Assembly: GCA_907163375.1 (NCBI GenBank)
Contig: CAJQUW010015469.1
Span: 124,001 to 188,000 of the forward strand
From: Prostheceraeus crozeri
Taxonomy: Eukaryota; Platyhelminthes; Polycladida; Euryleptidae
Length of the DNA: 64,000 nt
Direction: 5' to 3'
The notes beneath the pieces are model-generated. The model made no database searches, was not told the origin of the DNA, and saw only the letters and a list, made by a program, of their open reading frames with translations. Below are positions 1-12,911 of this stretch, piece after piece. Within the stretch, counting starts at the first letter, position 1. The number at the start of each line of letters is the position of its first letter. The translations under genes were made by a program, and so were the position numbers.

Positions 1-2099
1 CACCAACATATTGTTGCTTCGGTGGACTTCACAGCCTTTCAATCATGTATCTGTCAATCACGACTGCCTTAGCGAATTCTCTGACCTCTGTGAATTTTTT
101 CGATCCGAGAATTTCCTTTCATGAACATGCCAACCTGTGTTTGACTTTTACTTAATATTTTCTGTTAAACTTGATCATACGTTTTATCTATCTTTTATCG
201 CCTTTATCCTAATGTTTGTCATAATTTTCGTCATAATGACTGTAATTGGCGCCAGCTGTTGTCATTTATTGAATAAATGCAAAATACAGAATACAAATTT
301 GCTATTAAAATTTATTCATGCATCTTTTCCAGTGATATATAACAGATATAAAACAATGTAATAATAAGTCCAAGTTCATGTGTTTCGAACATGCACAAGG
401 AATTGCTGACGACACTGTAGTAAAAAATATCATAATAATCAGCATTTTATAATTATGTTCCTTAACTGCATATGCATATAGGCCCATATGTGTCGAGTGG
501 AAAATATGAACTGTAATCAGGAAAAGGAAACTTAGGCTGTGCATACAATGAAATTATAAATGGGCAATTAGGATGGAAAAGAGATTTATGAATAAAAGTT
601 TTTTGAATTGTTCAACAATTTCCCAATTGATTTAAAGCAGTATTTAAAATCATAAGCAATTACATGTACAGAGGAGGAGGGCGCGCGAAATCGTTGTTGT
701 TTTGTCAGCACATCAAAATCTGGAAATCCTATTTTTTTCGATCTACATTGAATATTAATGAACAAAGATTGCACATATATTACTGAAGTACTGAGTACAG
801 CCACCATGTCCATTGTGCAATTATCTAAGGCTGTTTTAAGCAACACTTAAGCAAGCACCAGTCTTGTGCAGCTAGGATTAAATAGCAGAAAATTGCAAGA
901 AGACGCTTAATCAGCTACATTAGAAGAAGCGTGAATTGCTCATTTACCGTTCATTCATAAGCAGGCCACTATTCTTGATAAATGCTACTATACTAATAGC
1001 AAAAACGGATGGTCACGTTTTCTATTGTCACCTACAATACCTAAAAATATCACATTCATTTAAATGTTTCAATCAGTTTTTCTGCCGATAACTGATCCTA
1101 TTTATTGACTCCTTCATACGTAAGCAGCTGGTGCTCAATAATTTCTTTTTTCAAGCACGAGATGGAATCAAGGTTGTGGAACGGTAGGAGCACTTTGAAT
1201 CTATCGACAAAATAAAATGCGCTTTGGATTGAGCATTCTGATCTTAAAGAAGAGCTATAGAACTTTACATGCTGCAGTCTTAATAGTTTTTCAGCAAATG
1301 GAAGACGCGATAATGCCTACTTCTATTTTTGCACGCGGCAGTGGTGCAAAAGACTTTTACACCCGAATGGGAAATGCCTACTTTTTCTGTGTTGATATCA
1401 CCGTCACCTAAAATCTTCGACAAATATACGGTTATCAGCAGACCAACATGCATTTTACGGTCATCGTTATGCAAATCTGGATTGTTGATGTCAATTTGTA
1501 GAAAGTGTGGAGCAAATAATGTATTTCAATAAACTTCAACATGAAGCTCTTATTTGATCATAAATGTAGAAGCAAGAAAGTTCATCCTTTTGAATAAGAA
1601 AATTGTTGATCGCAAAAAAATTGATTGGAAAAAGAAGATACACTGTAGTCATATCTGAAACTATCTGAAACCTTGAAAATCTGGGAGCATTCTCATTTCC
1701 GAAATCAAGCAACTTTCTAGTGATTTACACACTAAAAGAGCAATCAAGATTGTAAACATTTCCATCCTGCCTTGTGCAATGACTTTGACACTAGGATGAC
1801 TGAAAAAAATGTACCCTAGGATGACTGGGGAGTCGGTTTCTACTTATCGTCATATATCTTTCAAATTCTATTTTTGTCATTCAATGGCAATAATTTATTT
1901 TAACGTGTTTATATGCATATGCGGAATTTGAGCCCTTTTTGGAAATAATTAATGTCAACTCATCTCATGAACAATCATGAATCCCATCTCATAAATAAAT
2001 ACTTGTAATCTTTTTGGAATGTGTTTGTAATCTACTAGTACTACATAAATATCTGTTGACCTGCTGTTTGGCAACTAGTGTACGAATCTTTGTTGTACA
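1..2099. other. Intergenic, nothing recognised
   Basis: AT-rich DNA with only short open frames on both strands (longest under 90 codons). None shows a known domain, a signal peptide followed by a plausible protein, or splice-site support. No RNA gene or clear repeat was seen. Confidence 0.5.
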
Positions 2100-2872
2100 T
2101 TTTTCTGTTTGTGATATGGCCTTGAAGTCCTTCATGGACAAAACGCTACACTTTTGTGAAAATCTTTCATCAAGATTTCAGAGAGTCAGATGGCGCAAGA
2201 TGTTCAGTGACATCAAAGTATCAAGTGGTGTTCCACAGGGATCTAGCATTGGGCCTCTTATATTTGGCTACTTCATTGCGGATCTGAATCAGACTGATTT
2301 TTCTAATGCTATACTGCTGAAATATGCAAATGATACCATTAATGCTGGTGGAGTTGACAGATACTCTTCAAACAGTCCTGTGATTTCGGCATTCTCAAAA
2401 GTAAAATATTGGACAGCTGAAGATAACATGATATTACTTGCAATACCTACCGTGCCTGCTATCGATACTGTAAGAATTCTTAGAGTTCATTTTGAGCAGT
2501 AATATAGGTGGAATCCTCATGTTTCTTATGTAGCTAACTCAACAGCGCATGCAGAATGTATGCGTTGCTCAGTTGAGTGCTACGCAAAGCAGCATCTTAA
2601 AGCAGTTACAGAGAAGATGTCACAAAATTATTTGCGGATCCAGCAGCTGGTTGTGCCCAAATTGTATTCCGCTGGACTATCATCGCATCACAATTGGCTA
2701 TCGATTGTTCTGCTCCATTTTGAATGATCGTAGCCATCGACTTCAGCAACTCATTCCGAAACATTTACCTCACTCGGGAAAATTAATAGCTCCATACTGC
2801 AGTTCAGTTTTGAGGAGAAACTCATTTTTTCCGATGATGATTCGCATATTCAACCGTGGATTTATCCAGTGA
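2100..2872 (+). pseudogene. LINE reverse transcriptase C-terminal relic (CR1/L2-like)
   Basis: This is the 3' part of a non-LTR retrotransposon ORF2. The first open frame (to 2502) has the RT motif SGVPQGSSIGPLIFGYF and a decayed active site, KYANDT in place of the usual YADD. A second frame (2549-2872) carries the typical post-RT tail, with LQRRCHKIICGSS, then YHRITIGYRLF, then HSGKLIAP and a final NSF.P block. The endonuclease and the front half of RT are missing, the frame changes between the two pieces and the catalytic box is altered, so it cannot be active. The FGYFIADL stretch is nearly the same as in the LINE copy at 54.8-58.1 kb, so both belong to one family. About 200 bases of AT-rich 3' UTR-like sequence may follow. 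Confidence 0.75.
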
Positions 2873-3437
2873 CATCATCTCCTCGTGTTTCCATGTTTAT
2901 TTTCATTGCTTTTGGTCTTTTGTTAAGTTTCATCTTCTATAACTTTGTAACAAATTTGACTTCCTTGAATTATGTTATTGCCTCACGATTACCAATATTG
3001 AGGTCTTTCAGAAAATATACATTTGGTATTATTAATATCACGTTTTGCATCCAAACTGAATATTTAGGACAAGTCAATACTATATACACGTAGAATCCAA
3101 AAGCTTTTGACTTTACCATATTTAGTCAGAACATCCGTCTACACCAAAAGATTATTTCTGCGTATTATCGCCATTTTTTCAAATTCGGCGTTTATCGCGC
3201 ATTGTATTTAAACTTTTCAAATGCAACTGAATAAGAGAACGTAAGGAGAATTCGGCTTTTAAAATGGAAATTAAGCATTGCACCTCAATTAATCATGATT
3301 TTATCACATTTTAACAGTGTGAGATCATCGATATGTTAATGCTAGTAATAGTATGAAAAATAAACGCATTTCTTTAGTTTCACACAAATTCAGATGATTT
3401 GATGTGATTATTAAAATGTCATATAAATCAGCTAACT
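2873..3437. other. Possible LINE 3' UTR, then nothing recognised
   Basis: The first part may be the 3' UTR of the LINE relic just upstream. The remainder is AT-rich with no coding or repeat signal that I can support. Confidence 0.35.
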
Positions 3438-3445
3438 GGTCTGAC

Positions 3446-6115
3446 CAGGGATTGTCAAAAATTAATTGACTTCAATTAATTGGAACCAATAAATTGATTG
3501 TTTAATAAACCAATTTCAATTGATTAATTGGTTAGAATATGCAATTTCAATGAATTCATTGATAATTTTTCGAATTCCAATTAATTAATTGCTACCTGTT
3601 AGTAGTGTAGATTGCCTATTTAATTTCGCTTCTGTAGCCGCTTACTTCTCAAAATTCACAATTATAGTAAGCGTTTCAGCTTTGCATTTCTGGTTGGCAA
3701 GCGGCAACAACGTCAAGATTCATGAGTAGTCACAAATTCATGTTTGTTTCAACCAGAGTAGACCACGCATCCCTAAAATGCAGGTGAAATTTCTCCACTC
3801 AATCGTCACTGATGAAAACAATAGAGAACACAGAATTAGACAGGTCATCTATTCTTCTGTTTGACTAGAAAGGAAACATTGGAACAAGTAACGTTAATGA
3901 AATTGCACAATCCGTTGACACAATACCATAGCAATCGAACAATAAGCAATCAGTTCAACATTAAACACGCCAAAATGTGCGAAGTTTCAGTGATTGTTAT
4001 CAACCGGATCCCACAGCAGAAATACAGACGATGTCACGTTCTACAGATAAGTTTGTGAATGCTTATTCGTGCGCTTGCTAATGATGATCGGAGGGCCCAA
4101 CATTATCGAGAAAACTTTTGCGCAATGATCTGAATTCTTAGAATCTCAAGGAATCGTGGCGATCGGAGCATTTTGAAGGAATTCACAGCAATCCGCAAGC
4201 GGCGCACGACTATTTTGCTTATCTCTGCAAGGTATTAAACATTTCTTTTTGCCCACTTAGTAAGTTCTTGCATGTGCCATCGTTTAGAATCAGTTTGCAC
4301 TTCTAGGAAAGTGACAAGCTTAAGCAATCTACATGTAATTCTGTGGGAGAGAATCACGAATGCCTGCATGAACTACACTACGCAACATCGAAAAGTTTCC
4401 ATCTTAGAAATCTAGAGTTTTCACTTTTAATTCAGTGACAGACACATCACGGCGGATCGCATGATGATCGCTCATGTCGGAGACACTGTCTTATCATAAT
4501 GATCTGTAAAAGACACACTCTTCTGATAAGCACTGCCTTACGTTGAGTCATGGTTCAACAAATGACAGATTCACAGCGAGCTTTAGGAATGATAGAAGCT
4601 AATGCAATTGGTAGATCTCATACAGCAATGAGAAAGTTATTTCTTAAGTACAGACAAAGTGGAAAAACATGCAACACGCACGGAAAGGTAGAAGAAGCTC
4701 GCGTTTGTCTTTAACTGGGACTGATGGACTCTTCATTCGTTTAGTGAGAGGCAACCCCACAATACTTGCTGCCTTTGTGGCAAGAGCCTGGTCGATCCAG
4801 GTTTCTTCTTCTTTTTGAGTGCCCAGACCGTAAGTCAAAGAATACGGGAAACGAGCATCCGATGTAGGCGAATGAGGAAGCGATTGCGTCTGTCTCTTGC
4901 TCATGTTTCAGCAAAAGAAAATTGGACTATGGGCAATGAATCCATTGGAGTCAAAGCCAATGGTGACGGGTTATCTTCACGGACGAAAGTCGTTTTCATC
5001 TTTTCCAATCGATTGGAGGATTCGGGTCCGGCGTGAGTCCAACACAGATTTGGATTCTGAACATGTACAGAGCTCAGAACGTCAAAGTCGAGTTTACATG
5101 TTTGGGTAGGCATCACAATGAACTCAAGGACTGAGCTGATTTTCTTGAATAGCAAGGTGACTGCTCAGCGCTATACTGATATTTTGCTGCAATATCTGGT
5201 TCCTTTCATCAACAATGAATTTGGTGGGGTTGAGCATTAGATGCAGGATGACAATTCCCTGCCTTGCCGAGCTCAACTGTAGATCAACTGAAGCAGAATC
5301 TGGGTTTGCGAACGCTTCATTGGCCTTCACGCTCTCCGGACATGAATCCAGTAGAACATGTATCAAGCTATATGAAGCGGATGATTCAGCGAGAGAATCC
5401 TCCATCAAACCTCCACAAACTGCGTGTAAGGTTGGATGACATATGGCCTCAAGATATGCCTCAAGATTTGTAGCGATGTTTGGTCCTCTCTCTGACAAGA
5501 CGTGTGCATGCTCTATTATTGGCGAGGGGAGCTTACACCCAATATCGATGCTGCAATTTGATTTATTTATCCATGTATTCTTTAAATACATTGCACATGA
5601 GATTCAGCTGTCGTTTTTCATTAATGCATTGCATTTGGGCATTCGATTTTGTAAAATTAGATTTCCATGCGCTTATCAATTGATGAGATCAGAATGCTAC
5701 TTGTGACTGAGTCGCACAATCACCGGCAAACTGACAATTCATCACGCGATCGTCCATGAAGAATAGAAATTCATAAAATGAATGGTGGAAACTTTTCGAT
5801 GTTGCTTAATTTATATGCCACAGGTATCTCATACAGGCGTCTATGAGAGAGAATCTGAAAGAATTATCCGCTTGTCTGATTGGTCTGACTAATCGTAGTA
5901 AGCCAGATAATGTATCCACTACTTTGGTCGAATAAACTACGGTAAATTATTAGATAATGTTATTAAGTTACAGAAAAATTTCGAATTTTGGATTACAATT
6001 TCAACTATATAATTGGTTTACAATTCCAATTAGATTTAATTGATTGATATATTTTCCAATTTCAATTAATTGATTTCTTTGGCGAATTAGATTGCAGTCA
6101 TTAATGACAGTCCCG
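3446..6115. mobile_element. hAT-like DNA transposon, about 2.67 kb, non-autonomous
   Basis: The left end reads CAGGGATTGTC and the right end GACAGTCCCG, an imperfect terminal inverted repeat. The flanks are GGTCTGAC (3438-3445) and GGTCTGAG (6116-6123), a 7-of-8 match, as expected for the 8-bp target duplication of hAT elements. Both subterminal regions (3446-3600 and about 5960-6075) are packed with the word AATTGATT/AATCAATT in both orientations. No hAT transposase is visible inside; a Tc1-like transposase relic lies in the middle (4551-5474). A 244-bp element at 18091-18334 has nearly the same ends and the same word. The hAT assignment rests on ends and duplication size only. Confidence 0.55.
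4551..5474 (+). pseudogene. Tc1/mariner-type transposase relic
   Basis: The gene once encoded a DDE transposase that cuts and pastes a Tc1-like transposon. In order along the strand I can read an N-terminal helix-turn-helix part (MIEANAIGRSHTAMRKLFLKY), a second part (LVRGNPTILAAFVARAW, then VSQRIRETSIRCRRMRKRL), and the C-terminal catalytic region with AQRYTDILLQYLVPFINNEF and WPSRSPDMNPVEHV, which matches the conserved DW..SPDLNPIEHLW block. The pieces lie in several frames and there is an in-frame stop near the QQDNA block, so it is dead. It sits inside the hAT-like element at 3446-6115. I could not find its own terminal inverted repeats. Confidence 0.75.
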
Positions 6116-6123
6116 GGTCTGAG

Positions 6124-7000
6124 ACCTTTATTCGTCGAACCTGTTTTATTCAAGACTTTTTTCCAACATTGAAATTCACCTTTGAGAAAAGTGGTATTTA
6201 TGTCCATTTCCTAGACACAAAAGTTATAAAGAGCGGCTCAAATTTGCAAACAGATCTGTTTATCAAAGCTACGGATACATGACACTTTCTCCATTTCGTC
6301 TGGTGTCATCCAGTAGATCATAAAATTTCAATCGCCCAAAAGCATTATGGATCCGACGAATCTGTTCCAATGAAATTCACTCCCATCTTCAGGAACTTTG
6401 TCAGGCTTTTTTTGTAAGAGGCTATCCCGTGGTCGTGTTCCACAGCAGATTAATAGGGTCTTGACTTTAGATCGACAATCGCTGTTTCGTAACAAACGTT
6501 CTCGAATTATTATTGCTGATGATGCTCGAACAATTCCTTTCATCGTTCCTTATTTACCATCGATTTATGGTGAAGTAAGATCGATTTTTTATAAGCATGT
6601 GAACTTTCTTGCCAACAGCAATATGAAAATAGAATTATGGTGGAAACCCCATCTAAAATATAAATTGTCTTGTGTCCTCCCAAATAGGTGATATTCTGCC
6701 ACATATTGAATTAAAGAAAATTGGTTGTATTTCATCTTCTGACTACACACTTTGTGAAACGTCCAAAGTTATTTCAAATGAAAATGAATAATATCACCAG
6801 TCACAGGTCTTTCATATAACGTTAATGCGGCTGATACTGCGTGAAGCCCTACAGACGCACTAATATTTGAAAATTTCCCTTTTATTATATTGGTGAAATA
6901 GGAAGATCACTTCGTGAAAGAACTAATGGACACCGTTTTGACCAGTGGCGTCGCGTGCTCCCATACCATAGGCCTTCGATCGGCATTGGAATACTATTTT
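6124..7000 (+). pseudogene. Penelope-like retroelement relic (RT end plus GIY-YIG)
   Basis: The strand reads FTFEKSGIYVHFLDTKVI, then LQTDLFIKATDT and HFLHFVWCHPVDHKISIAQ, which matches the thumb end of Penelope-type reverse transcriptase (FLDV.., TDLY.KPTD.., L...S.HP...K.SI). The open frame 6398-6691 continues with a PFIVPYLPSIYGEVRSIF block. At about 6889-6957 it reads IGEIGRSLRERTNGHRF, the Penelope GIY-YIG endonuclease signature (Y(I/V)GETGRSLRERINGH). Stops and frame changes separate the blocks. It starts directly at the right target duplication of the hAT-like element, and the upstream RT core is not seen on the far side of that element. Confidence 0.65.
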
Positions 7001-9383
7001 TATGCCAAACTTTTTTATGTTATAACATTAATTTTCATAAAAGATGAATTTTTAATAACAATTTCCCGAACATTTTTTAATGCCAAGTGAATGTGCACAT
7101 GAGAAGTTGATTGCTCATATCGCCTAACCGTCTTACTCAAGGAGCTGAGATAACTATATCCCCTCTCTCTCCAGACCACATTTTCTCGAGAAAAGAAGGA
7201 GGAAGGGAAACAGTTTCTTGTGCTTCTCAAGGCTGGTCAGCCACTCATGTGTTTGAACTTTGATGCATTAAAATGTCTTGTGCATTTCTTATTTCTTTCT
7301 CTGTAAGAACCTTCAATTATTTTATCAGGTGTTGGCCTACCTTGCTTGACGACTGTCATCTTTTCAGTATATTCCCTTCGGACGAAAGGCGTGGTTATGA
7401 GCTCATCTACAGTACTAAACATAGCGTCACATCAATCACGCAAAAACATATTATGGAATTCTACGGAATCTGGGTGTTCGAGTCAGAGGCATTACTCTGC
7501 ACTCATTGGCGAACGCTCATCATCTGATCACAGTCTTATCTGAATGTCAGTCAGGTGCTATTGTTGACGTAGTGGCCTCTCCGACGAGAAACGAAGTACA
7601 GGAACAATTGGGTTGCGCTCCCCTTTTTATATTTAGGTACCGAGCCTCGATCAAGAATAACGGAGAATTTCATTGTAAAAATTGGAGAAGGCAAAGCATT
7701 ATGTCTGTCGGGTAAAGCCAATATTGGTGCGGGCGCGTGCGCTTGCTGCCTCACACGCATACAACCCTCTTTCGCTCCATCTGAACACACGACTAGCATG
7801 TGTGTCTAATCGTTAGAAGAAAAAAGCTATGATACGTGCACGCGCAGCAAAACTGTTCACTCTAAGGTTAAGCGTCTGATTTCGAGACGGAAAGCTGTGC
7901 ACAGCTACCACGAGAAGCTATCGAATTTAAATGAAATATAATGAATGATGAAACTTTTCATTTTTATAAATGTTGGTAAGTTATTATTGAGGATGCGCCG
8001 AAGGCCTCTCAGGCACGGAGAATACGCCACTGGTTTTGACATACGTCACAACGATGATAGCAAAGTTGTGCCTTTCCATTGCATGGAGCATCAGTATCAA
8101 GAAAATAACGCATCTCTTTCCATATTAGAAAAAACGATGGAACTGAACAACAAAAAATAGTAAAAGAAATGAAATTTATAACTCAACTAATGACTGGTTA
8201 TCCTAATACCCTAAAATAAGCAGCACGTACTACAAAGATCCCCGATATTTGACCCAAAGTCTCCTATCTCTTTCAATCGTGTGCCATCTATGTTATTTTA
8301 TTCGATGCATGATATCTTTTCATGCCATTGCACTTAATAATTCGCAACATATGAATTTCGTGTAAATCTGTGTAGCATATGTCCCTCTATTCCTGATTAA
8401 GGTTAAGAGCGATTGACCGACTCCTATCCGAAACCGCTCAAATAAAGTCTTAGACCAGCTAGCCGATTTTGATTTCGTTTTAATAGCCATATCAAATGCT
8501 TTCCATGCATTGAAATATGATCCGTCGCTTTGAGATGTTCTGCTATAAATTTCAATAAATTAAGATGATAAAAGTCTTATTAATAATAATTCTATTGAGT
8601 GTTCTGTATGTTGCACAGCGCAGTACAATACGTGCATTCTAACACGTTTTCAGAGATCTCACGAGGCATCTGATATCCGACAAGCTAGCATCAAGAGAAG
8701 AAACTTGTCGATATTTCAGATATCCGAAGATAACGATAAGATGCACGGATGTTTATTTGATGGATCTGCTGATCAAATATCTCATATTCGCTTTGATATT
8801 GACCTTGAAATCAAAATTGAAAGCATTTTGTACGTTGTTTGTACGTTTCTACTGATTGTTTAAGTAGTCACAAGTATTGATATCGAATGACGCATCAACT
8901 TCATAAGCCGGTGACCATGTTACCGCATGCATAATATAACACGCTCGCAATTACCTAAGTAAATTCAGATTCCAAAGGCTAATTGCTGACAACTGATGAC
9001 ATTTTCGAGTGGGATACTAAATCACATGATGAAAAGCACTCACGTGTAGATGACTTTTAATGGTTGGAGAAGTCTATGACAAAATTGCTGATATCCATGG
9101 GCAAAATTAGTAAGCGAAGCTATATAGGCCTATACCGACTGAACTCGTACGCAGACAGAACCTGCTAGAATACGAGATTTCCAGTACCACAAAGGTTTAT
9201 CCTTTATGATTTAGTTACGATTCAGTGATTTGGAAGATGATAAACATATCTAATAGCATTTTATGAGCAAATCGTCCACTGTAATGCACTAGTTGATGTC
9301 TTATCATTCTACGGATATTGATCAAAACTTATTGAAATCACACAAAAAAAGAACAAAACCAAGAAATTTTCTAAGCAAGAAAC
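7001..9383. other. Intergenic, nothing recognised
   Basis: Several short open frames, none above 84 codons, with no recognisable domain. No repeat or RNA gene seen. Base composition is like the rest of the intergenic DNA. Confidence 0.45.
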
Positions 9384-11061
9384 ATGGGACGACAAGATCA
9401 TCATTTTGACAATCTGGTGGCCCACGCCAACCAATTTGATCGTTCGCGCCTGCTTACAGCCAAAAGATCAAAAAGTGGTTCTTGGTTGTCTGCTTATCCT
9501 GCTTCATCGCTGGGTACGCATTTGGACGACAATGGTTTCCAGATCGCCATCGGACAAAGGGGTGGAACAATTATTTGTATACCTCGCCAATGCCGATGTG
9601 GCGGCAAATTCGACAAGCTGGACCTTCATCCCTTGTCTTGTCGCTTCAATTTTGCCATTCCGAAGAAGTGAATGTCATAATCAGACGATCTTTGCAGGCA
9701 ACAAGAATACCATCAGTCATCGACCGGCTTGCCGCTGGTATTGGGATTCCAATTGGGATCCCAATAGCTATTGGGATTGGGTTGGGATTGGGCTACCAAA
9801 AATCCACCCCAATCCCAATAAATCCCAATAGATCCCAATAAGCCCTCTCCCAACAAAATATGCATCTAATCGTTGACATTAGTCAGTACGTTACAAATGC
9901 TTTCGGGTTGTACTGAGCAGTTCATCTTGCTGTGTCTCCAGTCTGACCTTGCCTCTCTCGAATTCGAGCATTGAGAGCTCTTAGTGTGATCTACACAAAT
10001 TTTAAGCTTTAACCCTACTCTATGGCCTTAACTTCCCTAGTTGCCTTAAATAGTGCTACTTAAAAAAGGTAGCAGCTGTGTAATAGTATGTATAGGTTTA
10101 TACAATTCGCCTGTACGTTGTCATGCGCTTCGCCGCTTATGCAATTAAGCTATGCATTGTGAGCTATTCAAGCCTATTTAACCGTATATGCCGCTGTCTA
10201 CTGGCTGTTGCCTACTGTAAGTGTGAGCCCGTGTGGCGAGCTGTTCATTAACACCGCATTTCCGATATAGGCTTAATTAATACCAAGTGTATTTGTAGTT
10301 CATACATACATATTAGCTATGCACGTAGACCCCTATAAGCTTTTAGGTGAAGGCAGTCTCGGTGCAAAATATAGCTATTCAGTACGGCTATTATACAATA
10401 TTGTTTAAAATCAACTAAAGCCCCTATTGCTATTAAGGCCAGTCTAGTCTTAGGCCTACGACCGTGGACTTCGTCAATTCAAAAAATATCACATCAATAG
10501 GCCTAAGCGGTAAACCCAATGCAGCTTGGGGTCAAATTGCGTACGTTTATAGCTCTAAAGCAGGCTATTTGGATTTCTATTGGCATTGGGATCCCAATTG
10601 AAATTCTCATTGGGATTGGGTTGGCATTGGGCTGGAAATCCATCCCAACGGCAAGCCTGGTCATCGAGCCGATAGGCCTCAGTCGCGATGATGGCAAGTG
10701 ACCAGGCGGAATGTAAGCTTTCCCTCTTCGACATGGACAGTCGCTTGTGTGGGACTTCGCATTTGTCGACACTTTCGCACAATCGCACCTGACCGACTCA
10801 GCCATTGAAGTAGCATCAGTTGCCGAAAATGCAAAGCGCACAAAATATTCAACCATCATCAATCGTCCTTTCATTTTCGAACCAGTAGCGGTTGAAAATA
10901 TCGGTGTATATGGGAAGACCACAAACAACTTTGTAAAGAGCTCGGACATCGCCTTTCTGAAGCCACGGGCGACACGCGAGAAGCTTTATGGCTCCAACAA
11001 AGGATTGCGATAACCGTCTTGCGTGGTAACTTTGCTTGGATGGCAAAGCACTCTCGTGACT
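9384..11061 (+). pseudogene. RT-associated C-terminal nuclease-like domain relic, split by a MITE
   Basis: The left part (9384-9715) reads WLSAYPASSLGTHLDDNGF, then ICIPRQCRCGGKFDKLDLHP and LSCRF, a zinc-knuckle-like block common in proteins linked to invertebrate retroelement reverse transcriptases. The right part (10668-11061) reads GLSRDDGK, then LVWDFAFVDTFAQSHL, FEPVAVENIGVYG and finally IAITVLRGNFAWM. Related proteins have RPDG...WD.TCVDT..PSHL here, which resembles a PD-(D/E)XK nuclease core; in this copy the PD position is broken by a stop. A 936-bp MITE lies between the two parts within a V-I-E codon run. There are also frame changes, so it is a fossil. No reverse transcriptase was found upstream. 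Confidence 0.6.
9724..10659. mobile_element. hAT-like MITE, 936 bp, with perfect 8-bp target duplication
   Basis: The ends are CCGGCTTGCCG and CGGCAAGCCTG, an inverted repeat with one mismatch. Both sides carry GTCATCGA (9716-9723 and 10660-10667), a perfect 8-bp target duplication typical of hAT elements. Both subterminal regions repeat the word ATTGGGAT/ATCCCAAT many times in both orientations. There is no transposase inside. Removing one duplication copy restores the reading of the surrounding retroelement domain, which independently confirms the boundaries. A related end, CGGCAAGCCTG, recurs at 12896. Confidence 0.8.
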
Positions 11062-11760
11062 AACTTTTCCGCCCCACCCTCGTTCTTTTGAAATGACTTA
11101 CCATGAAAACTTAACTTGTCTTCTAACTTATCCTGTTGAATAAATTTTACTCGATTAGAAACCTTATGTATTTAGCACAGCTCATGAACCAGGGCTTATT
11201 TCATCACCGCTCTTATAGGACGTGTAGACACATGATACAAAATCTCAGCTGAACGATTTCACCAAAATTCCGTGAATGCAATCAGCAATATAGGTTATAA
11301 AGGAAAAATCTCCGTCTACCATTGATGATCTTCATCAGTTTGTGTTCTTAGAGTTTAAATTTAGACAGTTCGTGCGAGAAATCTGGTGGATGACACGGTG
11401 AAAACGAAACACAAGCTTTTGGGTCACAGGCTAACACTAAATTTATAACCTAAAGAGAGGAGAACGATGCGATTCTAATGGCACCATTCCCAACCTCGAA
11501 CGATGCCCTGCGTTACATTGCTTTAACTAATTCTTGCATGAAAGGATTAATAGGGCTTCACACGACACGATACTAATGATGAGCTCCTCTGGTTGATGAC
11601 CTCTCTAACACTTTATGTGCATCATGTAAATCAACATGAAAAAGAATCAAAATATTTTTTTAAATTTAATGAAGGCCCTATTCAAACAACAAAATAGAGC
11701 AATCAAAGTTGCTCTATGCGGAAAACACATACGGATTGCAACATGCGACCTTGATTAGCA
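11062..11760. other. Intergenic, nothing recognised
   Basis: AT-rich sequence with stops in all frames and no repeat or gene signal that I can support. Confidence 0.45.
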
Positions 11761-11770
11761 CATATGGTAT

Positions 11771-12630
11771 TTATCTCGGGGAAAATTTACTTTTATATTT
11801 TAGTATGGTAGAAAACCCGATTACCTTTGATTTGATTTCACTCAAGTTTAGTCTGTTACTCTTAAGCCAAAGTTTGAAATCATCAATGCAGCCCTGAAGC
11901 AATTTCAATACTGAGTAAATTTTACTCAGAGAGCAGACCCAAATAAAAAACTGTAAATATGTCATCATTAAAAAAGTGAAATTTCACGCCATGTTTCTGA
12001 AGAATATTTACCTAAGGTGATTTGTAGATTGAAAATAGAGTCTGATCAAAAACAAATCCCTGAGGTAGCCCTTATCACAATTCACAACATAAGACTCAGA
12101 ATCGATATCATTTATTCTGATAATCTGTCGTCTGTTGCGATTTGAACGATGTCAAGGCAGCACCATCAACATCAAAATCTGTTTCAAATCGATGTAATAA
12201 AAATAGTTTGATTAATTTTGTCGAAAGCGGAGGTAAAGTGCAATCAAGGTGGTAGCAGCAAATGTGTCGCTTAGTATATAATGCTGTCTATGTGCCATGA
12301 TTTACACGATAAGCCGAATGATTAACATAAAACAAATTATGTCTTTGTAAATGATGGCGAAGTTGAGAAACAGCCACCTCTCTCCAAAAGTGTAGATATA
12401 CGGTTGCGACACATTTGATATCAGCCGATAATAATTAAGTTCATCATAGTTCATATTAGACTGTTTTAAGCGAGGCTTTATATGTGCACTTTTTGACTCA
12501 TCTGGCATAAATCCCGCGGTAATGAAACATTGATAATATTGGTCAAAACAGGTGAAAAATATCCAGGAACCTAAGAAATCTATTTGTTGAGAGAGGATCA
12601 AGATCACAATTTTTGACTTTACTACTTTTG
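11771..12630 (-). pseudogene. Old LINE reverse transcriptase relic
   Basis: Read on the minus strand, the part near 12480-12400 gives ESKSAHIKPRLKQSNMNY then LNYYRLISNVS, which matches the RT0/RT1 block (K.A.I.P..K........YRPISNLS). Further along come SAFDKINQTIF (the AFD.I.H..L block), GLPQGFVFDQTLFS (the G.PQGSVLGP.LF block) and, at 11968-11771, LLQGCIDDFKLWLKSNRLNLS followed by KSKVIGF, matching the L..D...W...N.L.LN..KT.V..F block. All RT blocks are in the right order but spread over frames and interrupted by stops, so this is an old copy. It appears more diverged than the LINE copies at 51.7 and 54.8 kb. Confidence 0.7.
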
Positions 12631-12789
12631 ATAAAACCAGAAAAGCCATCGAACGTAATTACAAAGAGTTTGTGACTTACACAGTATACACAGTCATGTA
12701 ATACTCATCTTGTGAAGGTTGCTGTGAAGGATCATCACAAATACCACTCATTTTATTCCTGAAAAATGACCAAATGCCTTAAACGAAAC

Positions 12790-12896
12790 ATCACTCTGTA
12801 TTTACGATGGATCCATGATATCCATGGATATTTCAAAAATTTCGATATCCATCCATGGATATGCATATCCACGCACGGCAAGCCTGCTAATTTCAT
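12790..12896. repeat. hAT-like MITE end with TGGATATC word repeats
   Basis: The right end CGGCAAGCCTG is the same as that of the MITE at 9724-10659. Inside it the word ATATCCATGGAT and its complement recur several times, giving strong local palindromes. The other end was not found, so this looks like a truncated or solo end. Confidence 0.5.
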
Positions 12897-12911
12897 TCAT
12901 ATTCAAGCAGC

